A stretch of 15,268 bases of DNA from positions 1 to 15,268 of the forward strand of contig CALBRU010000338.1 in NCBI GenBank assembly GCA_937927695.1. The letters are read 5' to 3'. Position 1 is the first letter of the stretch; each line of letters begins with the position of its first letter. Positions 1-6,910 of this stretch are shown piece by piece. The DNA comes from an uncultured Thiomonas sp. (GTDB lineage: Bacteria > Pseudomonadota > Gammaproteobacteria > Burkholderiales > Burkholderiaceae_C). Both the position numbers and the translations under genes were made by a program. The notes beneath the pieces were generated by a model. The model saw nothing but the letters and a program-made list of their open reading frames with translations, searched no databases and was not told where the DNA came from.

Positions 1-18
1 GGAAGGCATGTCGCTCAT
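1..18 (-). CDS. yejF: Start of the next yej gene (presumed yejF ATPase), truncated by the window edge
   Basis: An ATG at 18-16 overlaps the yejE stop codon in an ATGA arrangement (ATG 18-16, TGA 17-15). It opens a frame reading M-S-D-M-P-S before the window ends. In enterobacteria yejF, the duplicated ATP-binding subunit, follows yejE, and the 4-bp overlap matches the coupling between yejA/yejB and yejB/yejE here. Six codons carry no domain information, so the identity rests on gene order alone. A second in-frame ATG at 9-7 is an alternative start. Confidence 0.45.
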
Positions 19-1082
19 CCCCGGCCCGCGCCAGTGTGTCGGGGGTCGAGGGCGTCGCGCAGCGCCTCACCGATGAAGGTCAGCAGCAGCAGAATGCTCA
101 CCAGCGCGCCGAAAGCTGCCGCTGAAATCCACCAGGCATCCAGATTGGCCTTGCCCTGTGCCAGCAGTTCGCCCAGACTGGGCGTGGGCGGCGGAACGCC
201 CAGACCGAGAAAGTCCAGACTGGTGAGCGCCAGCAGCGCGCCGCTCATGCGAAACGGGAGAAAGGTGACCACCGGCGTCAGGCTGTTGGGCAGGATGTGC
301 CGCCACATGATGCGCCCGTGCGATAGCCCCAGCGCCTGCGCGGCGCGCACGTAATCCATCTGTCGGTTGCGCAAAAACTCGGCGCGCACATAGTCGGCCA
401 GCCCCATCCAGCCGAACAGAGAGAGCAGCACCAGCAGCAAGGCCAGGCCGGGCGCGAATACCGCCGAAAAAATGATCAGCAGATACAGCTCAGGCATTGA
501 TCCCCAGACCTCCATCAGCCGCTGTACCGACAGATCGTTACGCCCGCCGAAATAGCCCTGCACGGCGCCGATGAGCAGACCGAGCGCCGTGCCCGTGACA
601 GTGAGCGCCAACGCGAACAGCACCGACAGTCGGAAGCCGTAGATCAGCCGTGCCAACACGTCACGCCCGCGATCATCGGTGCCCAGCCAATGCCGCGCCG
701 AGGGCGAAGAAGGAAAAGGCCGGTGCGCGAAGTAGTCGATGGTGGTGGCGCTGTAGGGAATGGGGGGATAGAGCGCGAAATTGCCCGGCGCCGACAACTT
801 GGCTCGAATGTAGGGGTCGAGATAGTCGGTGGGCGTGTGGAAGTCGCCGCCAAACGTGGTTTCGGGATAGCTGTGCAGCAGCGGCAGATAGAACCGTCCG
901 TCATAGCGCACCAGCAGCGGCTTGTCGTTGCTGATCACGGGCGCAAGCAAACTCAAGCCGAACAGCAGTAGAAACAGCCACAGGCTCCAGCGCCCCAGGC
1001 GGTGCGCCTTGAACCGCGCCCATCCCTGCGTGAGAAAAGGATGGCGCGCGGGCTGCGCCTGCGCCAGCATGGCGGCGCTCAC
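15..1082 (-). CDS. yejE: YejE-type peptide/microcin C ABC transporter permease
   Basis: This is the second inner-membrane permease of a YejABEF-type importer, which in E. coli brings oligopeptides and microcin C across the inner membrane. The 355-residue product is close to the E. coli length of about 341. It has an N-terminal membrane segment at about 33-50 followed by the family signature NDKPLLVRYDG (52-62). A long periplasmic stretch holds HWLGTDDRGRDVLAR (131-145). A binding-protein-dependent permease domain follows, with an EAA-type loop at about 244-266 (DYVRAAQALGLS, RHILPN) that should dock on the ATPase. The start taken is a GTG at 1082 that overlaps the yejB stop (GTGA); an in-frame ATG at 1070 would remove four residues. 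No frame damage is visible. The match to E. coli YejE is strong across the whole protein, judged from memory rather than by alignment. Confidence 0.93.
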   Translation of the reverse strand: MSAAMLAQAQPARHPFLTQGWARFKAHRLGRWSLWLFLLLFGLSLLAPVISNDKPLLVRYDGRFYLPLLHSYPETTFGGDFHTPTDYLDPYIRAKLSAPGNFALYPPIPYSATTIDYFAHRPFPSSPSARHWLGTDDRGRDVLARLIYGFRLSVLFALALTVTGTALGLLIGAVQGYFGGRNDLSVQRLMEVWGSMPELYLLIIFSAVFAPGLALLLVLLSLFGWMGLADYVRAEFLRNRQMDYVRAAQALGLSHGRIMWRHILPNSLTPVVTFLPFRMSGALLALTSLDFLGLGVPPPTPSLGELLAQGKANLDAWWISAAAFGALVSILLLLTFIGEALRDALDPRHTGAGRG

Positions 1083-2137
1083 CGCAGCGCTCCGAACTGG
1101 ATGCGCGGATCGACCCAGACGTAGCTCAGGTCGGCGATCAGTTTGGTAAACAGTCCGATCAGGGTGAAGAGATAGAGCGAGCCCATGACCACCGGATAGT
1201 CACGCCGCATCACGGCCTCATAAGACAGCAGACCCAGCCCCGGCAGCGAGAACAGGGTTTCGATCAGCAGCGAACTGGCGAAAAAAGCGCCGATGAAAGC
1301 GGCGGGGAAGCCCGTCACCAACGGCACCAGCGCATTGCGCAGCACATGCCGCCACAGCACGGCGCGCTCGCTCAGCCCTTTGGCGCGCGCCGTCAACACG
1401 TATTGCTTGCGGATTTCCTCCAGAAACGCGTTTTTGGTCAGCATGGTGATGACGGCGAAGCTGCCCGCCGTAGCGGCCAACACCGGTAAGGTGATGTGCC
1501 AGAGGTAATCGGTGATCTTGTGCCACAGGCTGAATTGCGACCAGCCATCGGAGACCAGCCCGCGCAGCGGAAACCACTGCAGCCAGGTGCCACCCGCAAA
1601 CAGCACCAGCAGCAACACGCCCAGCACGAAGCCCGGAATGGCGTAGCCCACCAGCACTGCAATGCTGGTGGACAGATCGAAGCGGCTGCCATGCCGCACC
1701 GCCTTGGCGATGCCCAGCGGAATCGAAATCAGATAGGTGAGCAGAAAATTCCACAACCCGAGCGAGATGGAGACCGGAAGCCGCTCTTTGATCAGCGTCC
1801 ACACCGCTTCGTGGTGGTAATAGCTGCGCCCGAGGTCGAAATGCGCAAACTGCCACAGCATGTCGAAATAGCGCTGAAGCGGCGGTTTGTCAAAGCCGTA
1901 GAGCTTGCGCAGCTCGGCCAGTTGCTGCGGCGAAATGCCCTGCGCACCGCGGTAGATACCCTGCGCCGTGGCCGCCTCGCCCGCTGCGCCGCCCTCCTTG
2001 CCACGCAGTTGCGACACCATCTGCTCCACCGGCCCGCCCGGCACGAACTGCACCACGATGAAGGTGAGGGTGAGCACACCCAGCAGAGTGGGAATCATCA
2101 GCAGCACGCGCTTGAAGATGTAGGCCCAGAGATTCAC
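1079..2137 (-). CDS. yejB: YejB-type peptide/microcin C ABC transporter permease
   Basis: This is the first permease subunit of the yej importer, 352 residues against about 364 in E. coli. The N terminus (residues 1-31) is a membrane segment ending in VVQFVPGGPVEQ, typical of OppB/DppB-like permeases. A periplasmic insert (about 40-110) precedes the core, which carries SRFDLSTSIAVLVGYAIPGF (151-170) and ITDYLWHITLPVLAA (208-222). An EAA-type loop at about 246-270 (YVLTARAKGLSERAV, RHVLRNAL) follows. The C terminus WVDPRIQFG is also characteristic. The start is a GTG at 2137 overlapping the yejA stop (GTGA), and the stop overlaps the yejE GTG in the same way, so translation of the three genes is probably coupled. 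One mRNA from upstream of yejA is the likely source. Confidence 0.94.
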   Translation of the reverse strand: MNLWAYIFKRVLLMIPTLLGVLTLTFIVVQFVPGGPVEQMVSQLRGKEGGAAGEAATAQGIYRGAQGISPQQLAELRKLYGFDKPPLQRYFDMLWQFAHFDLGRSYYHHEAVWTLIKERLPVSISLGLWNFLLTYLISIPLGIAKAVRHGSRFDLSTSIAVLVGYAIPGFVLGVLLLVLFAGGTWLQWFPLRGLVSDGWSQFSLWHKITDYLWHITLPVLAATAGSFAVITMLTKNAFLEEIRKQYVLTARAKGLSERAVLWRHVLRNALVPLVTGFPAAFIGAFFASSLLIETLFSLPGLGLLSYEAVMRRDYPVVMGSLYLFTLIGLFTKLIADLSYVWVDPRIQFGALR

Positions 2138-4008
2138 GTCGGCGCTCCGGAAGCGGGTTTGGGATCAGCCCACCAGCATTGCACCGCCCAGCCTTCGGGC
2201 TGGTAGTACAGCGGCAAGGTCTTCGGCCAGGAAAATTTGTGTGCGGCAATCGCCACGCGGAAGGTGTCGCTGTACCACTGCGGCACCGAATACCAGCCGC
2301 AGACCAGCACGCGGTCGAGCGCGCGGCAGGCGGCCTCCAGGCCCTGCATGGAGGTGGCCGCCACCACGCGCTCGATCAGCGCATCGACGGCCGGATCGCG
2401 CAAGCCCCAGACATTGTCCGAGCCCTGCACCGAAGCTGCGCGCGAGCCGAAGCGGTCGAACAGTTCGTTGCCCGGGCTGGTACTGCCGCCGTAGCGGATA
2501 GTGGTCATGTCGAAATCGAAAGTGTCCATGCGCTGCTGATACAGCGCGAAATCCACCAGGCGATAGTTGAGCGTGATGCCCAGCCGTTGCAACGCCTGCG
2601 AATAAACCGAAATGATGCGCGACATCGAACCCTGACTGTCGAGGTAATCGATCACCAAGGCCTGCCCCTTGGCGTTGCGCAGCGCGCCATCGCGCCAGTG
2701 CCAGCCCGCCTGCTCCAGCAGCGCGCGCGCCTTCAGCAGATTGCCGCGCAGGGTATTCGGCGGCGCCGTGGACGGCATGCGCGGCAACACACCGAATACC
2801 TCGGGCGGCAGTTGCGCGCGCAAGGGGGCGAGCAAGGCCAGCTCATCCGGCCCCGGCGCGCCATGCGCGTCGAACGGCGAATTGGCGAAATAGCCTTCGA
2901 TGCGTTTGTAGGCGCCGTAGAACAGCATGCGGTTGAGCCACTGGAAGTCGAGCGCCAGCGCCAGCGCCTGGCGCACCCGCAGGTCCTGAAACTGCGGGCG
3001 GCGCAGGTTGACCACAAAACCCTGGAACCCGGCCGGATTGTGATTGGGCAGTTCCAGCTTTTTCAGCGCGCTGCTGTCGAATTTCGGGCCGCGATACTGC
3101 CGCGCCCAGTTGCGGGCGATGAACTCCTGCAGCAGGTCGTACTCCCCCGCCTTGAAGGCTTCGAGCCGCGCCGTGCCGTCGAGATAAAGCTTGTAGCTCA
3201 CCTCGGAAAAATTGAACTGCCCGCGACGCGTGGGCAAATGCCAGCCCCAGTAGTCGCTGCGGCGGGTGTAGGTGATGTCGCGCTGCTGCGAGGTGCGGGC
3301 GATGCGGTAGGGGCCACTGGCGATGGGCGTATCGATTACTTCGTTGAACGCGCGCTGGCCCGCCCACTTGGGCGAAAACACCGGCAGGCCTGCGAGCAAA
3401 ATGGGCAGTTCATGATTGCCCCGCTTGAAGGTGAAGCGCACCTGAAGCTCATCGAGTGTGGCCACGCCGGCGACGTCGGCGTAGATGCTGGCGAACTGCG
3501 GCGCGGCGGCGCTGCTGATTAGCGTGTTGTAGCTGTAGGCCACGTCGTGCGCGGTCACGGAGTCGCCGTTGGAAAACCGCGCCAGCGGGTTGAGGTGAAA
3601 CCGCACTGAAAGCCCGTCTGCGGCCACGGCAATATCGTCGGCCAGCAGACCGTACACGGTGTTGGGTTCATCCCAGCTCGGGGTCATCAGGGTCTCGAAC
3701 ATCAGGGTGTTCAGGCCCGGCGCAGCATTGCCTTTGAGGGTGAAGGGGTTGAGCTTGTCGAAGCTGCCGCCCACGGTGGGAGGGGTGAGTACCAGGCTGC
3801 CGCCCACCGGCGCTTGCGGGTTGACGTAGCCGAAATGCGTGAACCCGGGCGGATACTTCGGCTGGTCATACAGGGCGTAGGCCGGTTGTTCCGGCTGTTG
3901 TTCCAGCTGACTCGCCCACGCAGTCCCAAACGGAAACAAGCCCAGCGGCAGACTTTGCAGCAGGCGGCGGCGGGCGGGAGATAGCGGGCGGGACAGGGCG
4001 TGTGCCAT
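2134..4008 (-). CDS. yejA: YejA-type periplasmic substrate-binding protein
   Basis: This is a solute-binding protein of the SBP_bac_5 (OppA-like) family that would deliver peptides to YejBE. From the ATG at 4008 it has 624 residues, near the roughly 604 of E. coli YejA. Residues 1-32 form a signal peptide with an Arg triplet (S-P-A-RRR-LL, residues 10-17), a short hydrophobic stretch and a likely AWA/S cleavage site; the motif resembles a twin-arginine signal. Family features follow: an ALYDQPKYPPGFTHFGYVNP segment just after the signal, GGSFDKLNPFTLKG, and the mid-protein VRQALALALDFQWLNRMLFY. Start choice is uncertain. An in-frame ATG at 4023 (adding MQNSR) and a pair at 4086/4083 exist, and none has a good Shine-Dalgarno sequence. 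The longest form would overlap fabI, so 4008 or 4023 is preferred. The gene is divergent from fabI. Confidence 0.92.
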   Translation of the reverse strand: MAHALSRPLSPARRRLLQSLPLGLFPFGTAWASQLEQQPEQPAYALYDQPKYPPGFTHFGYVNPQAPVGGSLVLTPPTVGGSFDKLNPFTLKGNAAPGLNTLMFETLMTPSWDEPNTVYGLLADDIAVAADGLSVRFHLNPLARFSNGDSVTAHDVAYSYNTLISSAAAPQFASIYADVAGVATLDELQVRFTFKRGNHELPILLAGLPVFSPKWAGQRAFNEVIDTPIASGPYRIARTSQQRDITYTRRSDYWGWHLPTRRGQFNFSEVSYKLYLDGTARLEAFKAGEYDLLQEFIARNWARQYRGPKFDSSALKKLELPNHNPAGFQGFVVNLRRPQFQDLRVRQALALALDFQWLNRMLFYGAYKRIEGYFANSPFDAHGAPGPDELALLAPLRAQLPPEVFGVLPRMPSTAPPNTLRGNLLKARALLEQAGWHWRDGALRNAKGQALVIDYLDSQGSMSRIISVYSQALQRLGITLNYRLVDFALYQQRMDTFDFDMTTIRYGGSTSPGNELFDRFGSRAASVQGSDNVWGLRDPAVDALIERVVAATSMQGLEAACRALDRVLVCGWYSVPQWYSDTFRVAIAAHKFSWPKTLPLYYQPEGWAVQCWWADPKPASGAPT

Positions 4009-4026
4009 GCGAGAATTCTGCATGAC

Positions 4027-4046
4027 TTGCCACGGCTGCGTGGCAA
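4027..4046. promoter_or_regulatory. Perfect 8-bp inverted repeat between yejA and fabI
   Basis: The arms TTGCCACG (4027-4034) and CGTGGCAA (4039-4046) are perfect complements around a 4-base centre (GCTG). The repeat sits in the roughly 76-bp region separating the divergent yejA and fabI starts. Its position and dyad symmetry suit an operator for a dimeric regulator of one or both genes, or a small hairpin in the fabI leader. No convincing -35/-10 pair was found near it on either strand, and if yejA starts at 4023 the repeat lies almost against its start codon. Confidence 0.4.
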
Positions 4047-4084
4047 ACCCCTGCAAGACTGCATCACAACTGAAAGCGCCCATC

Positions 4085-4894
4085 ATGGCATTCCTTCAAG
4101 GCAAACGCATTCTCATCACCGGCCTGCTGTCCAACCGTTCCATCGCCTACGGCATCGCCCAAGCCTGCCACCGCGAGGGCGCCGAGCTGGCGTTCACCTA
4201 TGTGGGCGAACGCTTCAAGCAGCGCATCACCGAATTCGCCGCCGAGTTCGGCAGCAACTTGGTGTTCGACTGCGACGTGGGCGACGACGCACAGATCGAA
4301 GCGACCTTCAGCGGCTTGGCCGCCCACTGGCCGCAACTCGACGGCCTGGTGCATTCCATCGGCTTCGCGCCGCGCGAGGCGATTGCGGGCGACTTCATGG
4401 ACGGCCTGTCACGCGAGGGCTTTCGCATCGCCCACGACATCTCGGCGTATTCCTTCCCGGCGCTGGCCAAGGCCGCGCTGCCGCTGCTGAGCAAATCGGT
4501 GGAAGCGGGTCAGATGCCTTCGCTCATCACCATGACCTATCTGGGCGCCGAGCGCGTGGTGCCCAACTACAACACCATGGGCGTGGCCAAGGCCGCACTC
4601 GAAGCCACGGTGCGCTTCATGGCCGAGTCGCTGGGCCCGCGCGGCATGCGGGTCAACGGCGTGAGCGCCGGGCCGATCAAAACCCTGGCCGCCTCGGGCA
4701 TTGCCGACTTCGGCAAGATGCTCAAGTTCAACGAGGCCAACGCCCCGCTGCGCCGCAATGTGGACACGCAGCAGGTCGGCAATGCCTCAGCCTTTTTGCT
4801 GTCCGATCTGGCGGCCGGCATTACCGCGGAGATTCTGCACGTCGATGCCGGGATGCACGCCGTGGTCGGCGGCATGGCGGGGCTGGGCGAGTAA
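4085..4894 (+). CDS. fabI: Enoyl-[acyl-carrier-protein] reductase (NADH), FabI
   Basis: FabI catalyses the last step of each cycle of type II fatty-acid elongation, reducing trans-2-enoyl-ACP with NADH in the cytoplasm. The product has 269 residues (E. coli 262) and is a short-chain dehydrogenase fold. The cofactor-binding segment ITGLLSNRSIAYGIA is at 11-25. The SIGFAP turn at 91-96 includes Gly93, a residue whose change gives triclosan resistance in E. coli. Tyr152 and the catalytic Tyr162 plus Lys169 (YNTMGVAK) give the FabI Tyr-x6-Lys spacing, and SAGPIKTLAASGI follows at 194-206. All residues expected for a working, triclosan-sensitive-type enzyme are present, though sensitivity itself is inference. 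ATG 4085 was chosen because translation from it begins exactly at the family N terminus (MAFLQGKRILITG). An upstream in-frame ATG at 4007 would add a non-homologous tail. The ribosome site is weak (GAAAG about 9 bases upstream). Confidence 0.97.
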   Translation: MAFLQGKRILITGLLSNRSIAYGIAQACHREGAELAFTYVGERFKQRITEFAAEFGSNLVFDCDVGDDAQIEATFSGLAAHWPQLDGLVHSIGFAPREAIAGDFMDGLSREGFRIAHDISAYSFPALAKAALPLLSKSVEAGQMPSLITMTYLGAERVVPNYNTMGVAKAALEATVRFMAESLGPRGMRVNGVSAGPIKTLAASGIADFGKMLKFNEANAPLRRNVDTQQVGNASAFLLSDLAAGITAEILHVDAGMHAVVGGMAGLGE

Positions 4895-4926
4895 ATCACA
4901 CGCCTGGCGTGGAAGGAAGATGGGCC

Positions 4927-5763
4927 ATGCCGACACGAATCGTTCCCGTGCTGTGCTTTGCCGCAGTCTCTGCGGCGCTCCTTCTCACCGCTTGCGGCAA
5001 ACAGACTGAATCCCAGTCCATCTCCGGGGCAAGCGGCGCGCCCGACTTTCTCGCGGGCGCAACCGCCTATACGCCCGCGGCATCCCCATCAGAACATCAA
5101 AACATTGCCGTGGCAGCGCATGCGTTCGCCGCCAATTCGGCAGGCACCGATCTGCCGGTGCTGTCCACCCCGCCGGTCAACACGCCGGCACAGGGCGCAT
5201 TGGTGCTGGTACAGGTGCTGACCCAGAGCCCGGCCACCCTGCAATCGCTGCGCGACAACAAGGGCAACACCTTTCAGCCGATCTACCCGGGCCAAACTTA
5301 TTCCGACCAAAAGGCGGGCACGGCCTTGTTCGTCAGCGAAAACACCCGGGGCGGCGCGGGACAGAGCTGGAGCCTGGTGAAGGCGCCGGGGCATGGTGCG
5401 GACGAAGCCAGCCTCTACGTCGTGGTCGTGGCAGGCGCCCGCCAGATCGGCGCCTGGGGCTTCAGCAACACCACGCCTTACGGCCTGCGCACCCCGCTGG
5501 AAACAAGGTCAGCGGACAGCATCGTGGTGTCGTTCTGGGGCCCGGCGGACTACAGCAGCTCCGCGCGCGATCCCTACAACCCCTACTTCGCCCCGGCTGG
5601 CTGGACGCTGGGCGGGCAGAACGACAACGGCTACAACCAATGCTCCGGCGCCTATGCCTGGGTTCGCGTTCCCTCGGCCCACACCGTGCTCGACCCGCAA
5701 TGGTCGTCGAAGAAAAGCGTCAAGGCGAATGGCTCGATGTGGCTGGTCGAAGTGGCGCGCTGA
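4927..5763 (+). CDS. Predicted lipoprotein of unknown function
   Basis: I do not recognise this 278-residue protein. Residues 1-22 are a lipoprotein signal peptide ending in a lipobox (L-T-A-C, Cys23), so the mature protein should be lipid-anchored and face the periplasm or be sorted to the outer membrane. A Ser/Ala/Thr-rich linker (about 26-60) precedes a domain rich in alternating hydrophobic residues, suggesting a beta-sandwich. The DNKGNTFQPIYPGQTYSD segment recalls the D-x-x-GN-T/W turn found in many extracellular beta-rich proteins, but that is only a resemblance. The C-terminal part is rich in Trp, Tyr and Asn (SFWGPADYSSSARDPYNPYF). The start at 4927 is supported by AAGGA at 4913-4917, nine bases upstream. 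It lies 32 bp after fabI on the same strand and may be co-transcribed; a functional link to fatty-acid synthesis is not implied. It converges on the next gene with only 10 bp between stops. Confidence 0.85.
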   Translation: MPTRIVPVLCFAAVSAALLLTACGKQTESQSISGASGAPDFLAGATAYTPAASPSEHQNIAVAAHAFAANSAGTDLPVLSTPPVNTPAQGALVLVQVLTQSPATLQSLRDNKGNTFQPIYPGQTYSDQKAGTALFVSENTRGGAGQSWSLVKAPGHGADEASLYVVVVAGARQIGAWGFSNTTPYGLRTPLETRSADSIVVSFWGPADYSSSARDPYNPYFAPAGWTLGGQNDNGYNQCSGAYAWVRVPSAHTVLDPQWSSKKSVKANGSMWLVEVAR

Positions 5764-5773
5764 AGCAGTCAGA

Positions 5774-6793
5774 TCAATCGTCGCGCCGACGAAACAGCAG
5801 CCACGCCAGCAGGCCGGAGGCCATCAGCACCACGGCCACCATGGTCCAGAACCCGGCCTTGTCTTCCGCGAAAGGAATGCCGCCCACGTTCATGCCGAAC
5901 AGGCCGGCGATCACATTCATCGGCAGCGCCACCACGGTCACCGCGGTCAGCACGAACAGGGTGCGCCCGGTGCGTTCTTCGATGCTGGCGGCGATTTCTT
6001 CCTGCAGCAGCTTGATGCGCTCCTGCTGCGCCACGAGATCGCGCAGCACCACCGAGAACTCCTCGGTGGAATGCCGCAACTCCTCCCAGTCCTGCGGCCC
6101 GAGGCTTTGCGGCGGACGGCTGAGCAGGCGAAACATGGCCGCCGGCTCAGGCGCCAGCAGGCGTTGCAGCCGCAACAGATTGCGGCGCAGCGCACCGAGC
6201 TGCACCCGGCGACGGCCCAGGCGGCCGGCCAGCAACTGATCTTCGATGGCGTCGACCTTGCTGGCGGTACTGCGCAGAATGGCGATGAGTTCATCGGCCT
6301 GATCGCGCAAAAGATGATCGACCAGCGACAGCGGCGAGGAAAACGTCTCGCCCGCCTTGACCGCGATGCGCAGGCGATCGATGGCCCGCAGCGGCTGCAT
6401 GCGCACGCTGATGACCCGGCGCCGCTCCACACTCATCCACAGGGTGGAGACCTGCAGCGATTCGCGTTGTGCGAAGTCGTACACCACATCGTTGACCACG
6501 GCCACCAGCGCCTGATCCACCACCTCCAGCCGGGTGGAACGCACCCCCTCGCGCAGGGTCTCGAAGCAATGCTCGGCATGCGGCAGGTTGGCCAGCAACC
6601 ACTTTTCAGCGGTGACATTAGCCGCGTTGAAATGCAGCCAGACGAAAGACTCCCCGTCCGTCGGCGCCGTATCACCGAACCAACGCTCGGCTTGGTGCAG
6701 ATCCAGCGCTTGGCCGCGCCCCTGCGCATCGAACAGATAGCCGCAGATCAAGCCGGATTGGCCGGGTGCGAAAACAGAAACGGGAACGGTCAT
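5774..6793 (-). CDS. CorA-family divalent metal transporter, ZntB-like
   Basis: This is a 339-residue inner-membrane metal ion transporter of the CorA (2-TM-GxN) superfamily. A long cytoplasmic N domain (1-275) includes WLHFN (52-56), REGVRSTRLEV (81-91) and a long charged helix (about 160-275). Two C-terminal membrane helices follow (about 279-298 and 315-334), with the selectivity signature GMN at 300-302 continuing as VGGIP. The G-x-N-V/L-GGIP form and the FVWLHFN/STR motifs are more like ZntB (zinc, proton-coupled) than classical CorA (magnesium), so zinc is a fair guess, but the ion cannot be proven from sequence. ATG 6793 was chosen because it opens the first homologous residues (MTVPVSVFAPG). 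No Shine-Dalgarno sequence is visible upstream. The frame runs open far upstream, but that part is antisense to the acyl-CoA ligase gene and is not real protein. Confidence 0.9.
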   Translation of the reverse strand: MTVPVSVFAPGQSGLICGYLFDAQGRGQALDLHQAERWFGDTAPTDGESFVWLHFNAANVTAEKWLLANLPHAEHCFETLREGVRSTRLEVVDQALVAVVNDVVYDFAQRESLQVSTLWMSVERRRVISVRMQPLRAIDRLRIAVKAGETFSSPLSLVDHLLRDQADELIAILRSTASKVDAIEDQLLAGRLGRRRVQLGALRRNLLRLQRLLAPEPAAMFRLLSRPPQSLGPQDWEELRHSTEEFSVVLRDLVAQQERIKLLQEEIAASIEERTGRTLFVLTAVTVVALPMNVIAGLFGMNVGGIPFAEDKAGFWTMVAVVLMASGLLAWLLFRRRDD

Positions 6794-6846
6794 GGGTAGG
6801 GTGGCGAGAGTGGCAGTCGCAATGATCGCAAACTCCGGTGAACATC

Positions 6847-6872
6847 CCGCCGCGCACCCTTCAGCCCGGCGG
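6847..6872. repeat. Inverted repeat in the divergent zntB-like / acyl-CoA ligase intergenic region
   Basis: CCGCCG (6847-6852) and CGGCGG (6867-6872) are perfect complements separated by 14 bases. They lie in the 117-bp stretch between two divergent start codons. The same stretch has a tandem TCGCAA (6817-6822 and 6826-6831). Either could be regulatory, but in GC-rich DNA a 6-bp GC palindrome is weak evidence. I found no convincing promoter hexamers here. Confidence 0.2.
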
Positions 6873-6910
6873 TGCAACAATCGGTAAACATCACACAACA
6901 GGAGACTGCC

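Noticed and set aside
2179..3522. A 447-codon plus-strand open frame opposite yejA
   Set aside because: It is fully antisense to a well-matched gene, has no ribosome site or recognisable domain, and its His/Arg/Gln-rich composition is typical of shadow frames in GC-rich DNA.
5778..5792. TCGTCG-CGC-CGACGA hairpin at the end of the ZntB-like gene as a terminator
   Set aside because: It is short, with a three-base loop and no T-run, and is explained by the Arg-Arg-Asp-Asp codons at the protein end.
5393..6799. A 468-codon plus-strand frame running from inside the lipoprotein gene across the ZntB-like gene
   Set aside because: It begins out of frame within the lipoprotein gene and then lies antisense to the transporter; composition is that of a shadow frame.
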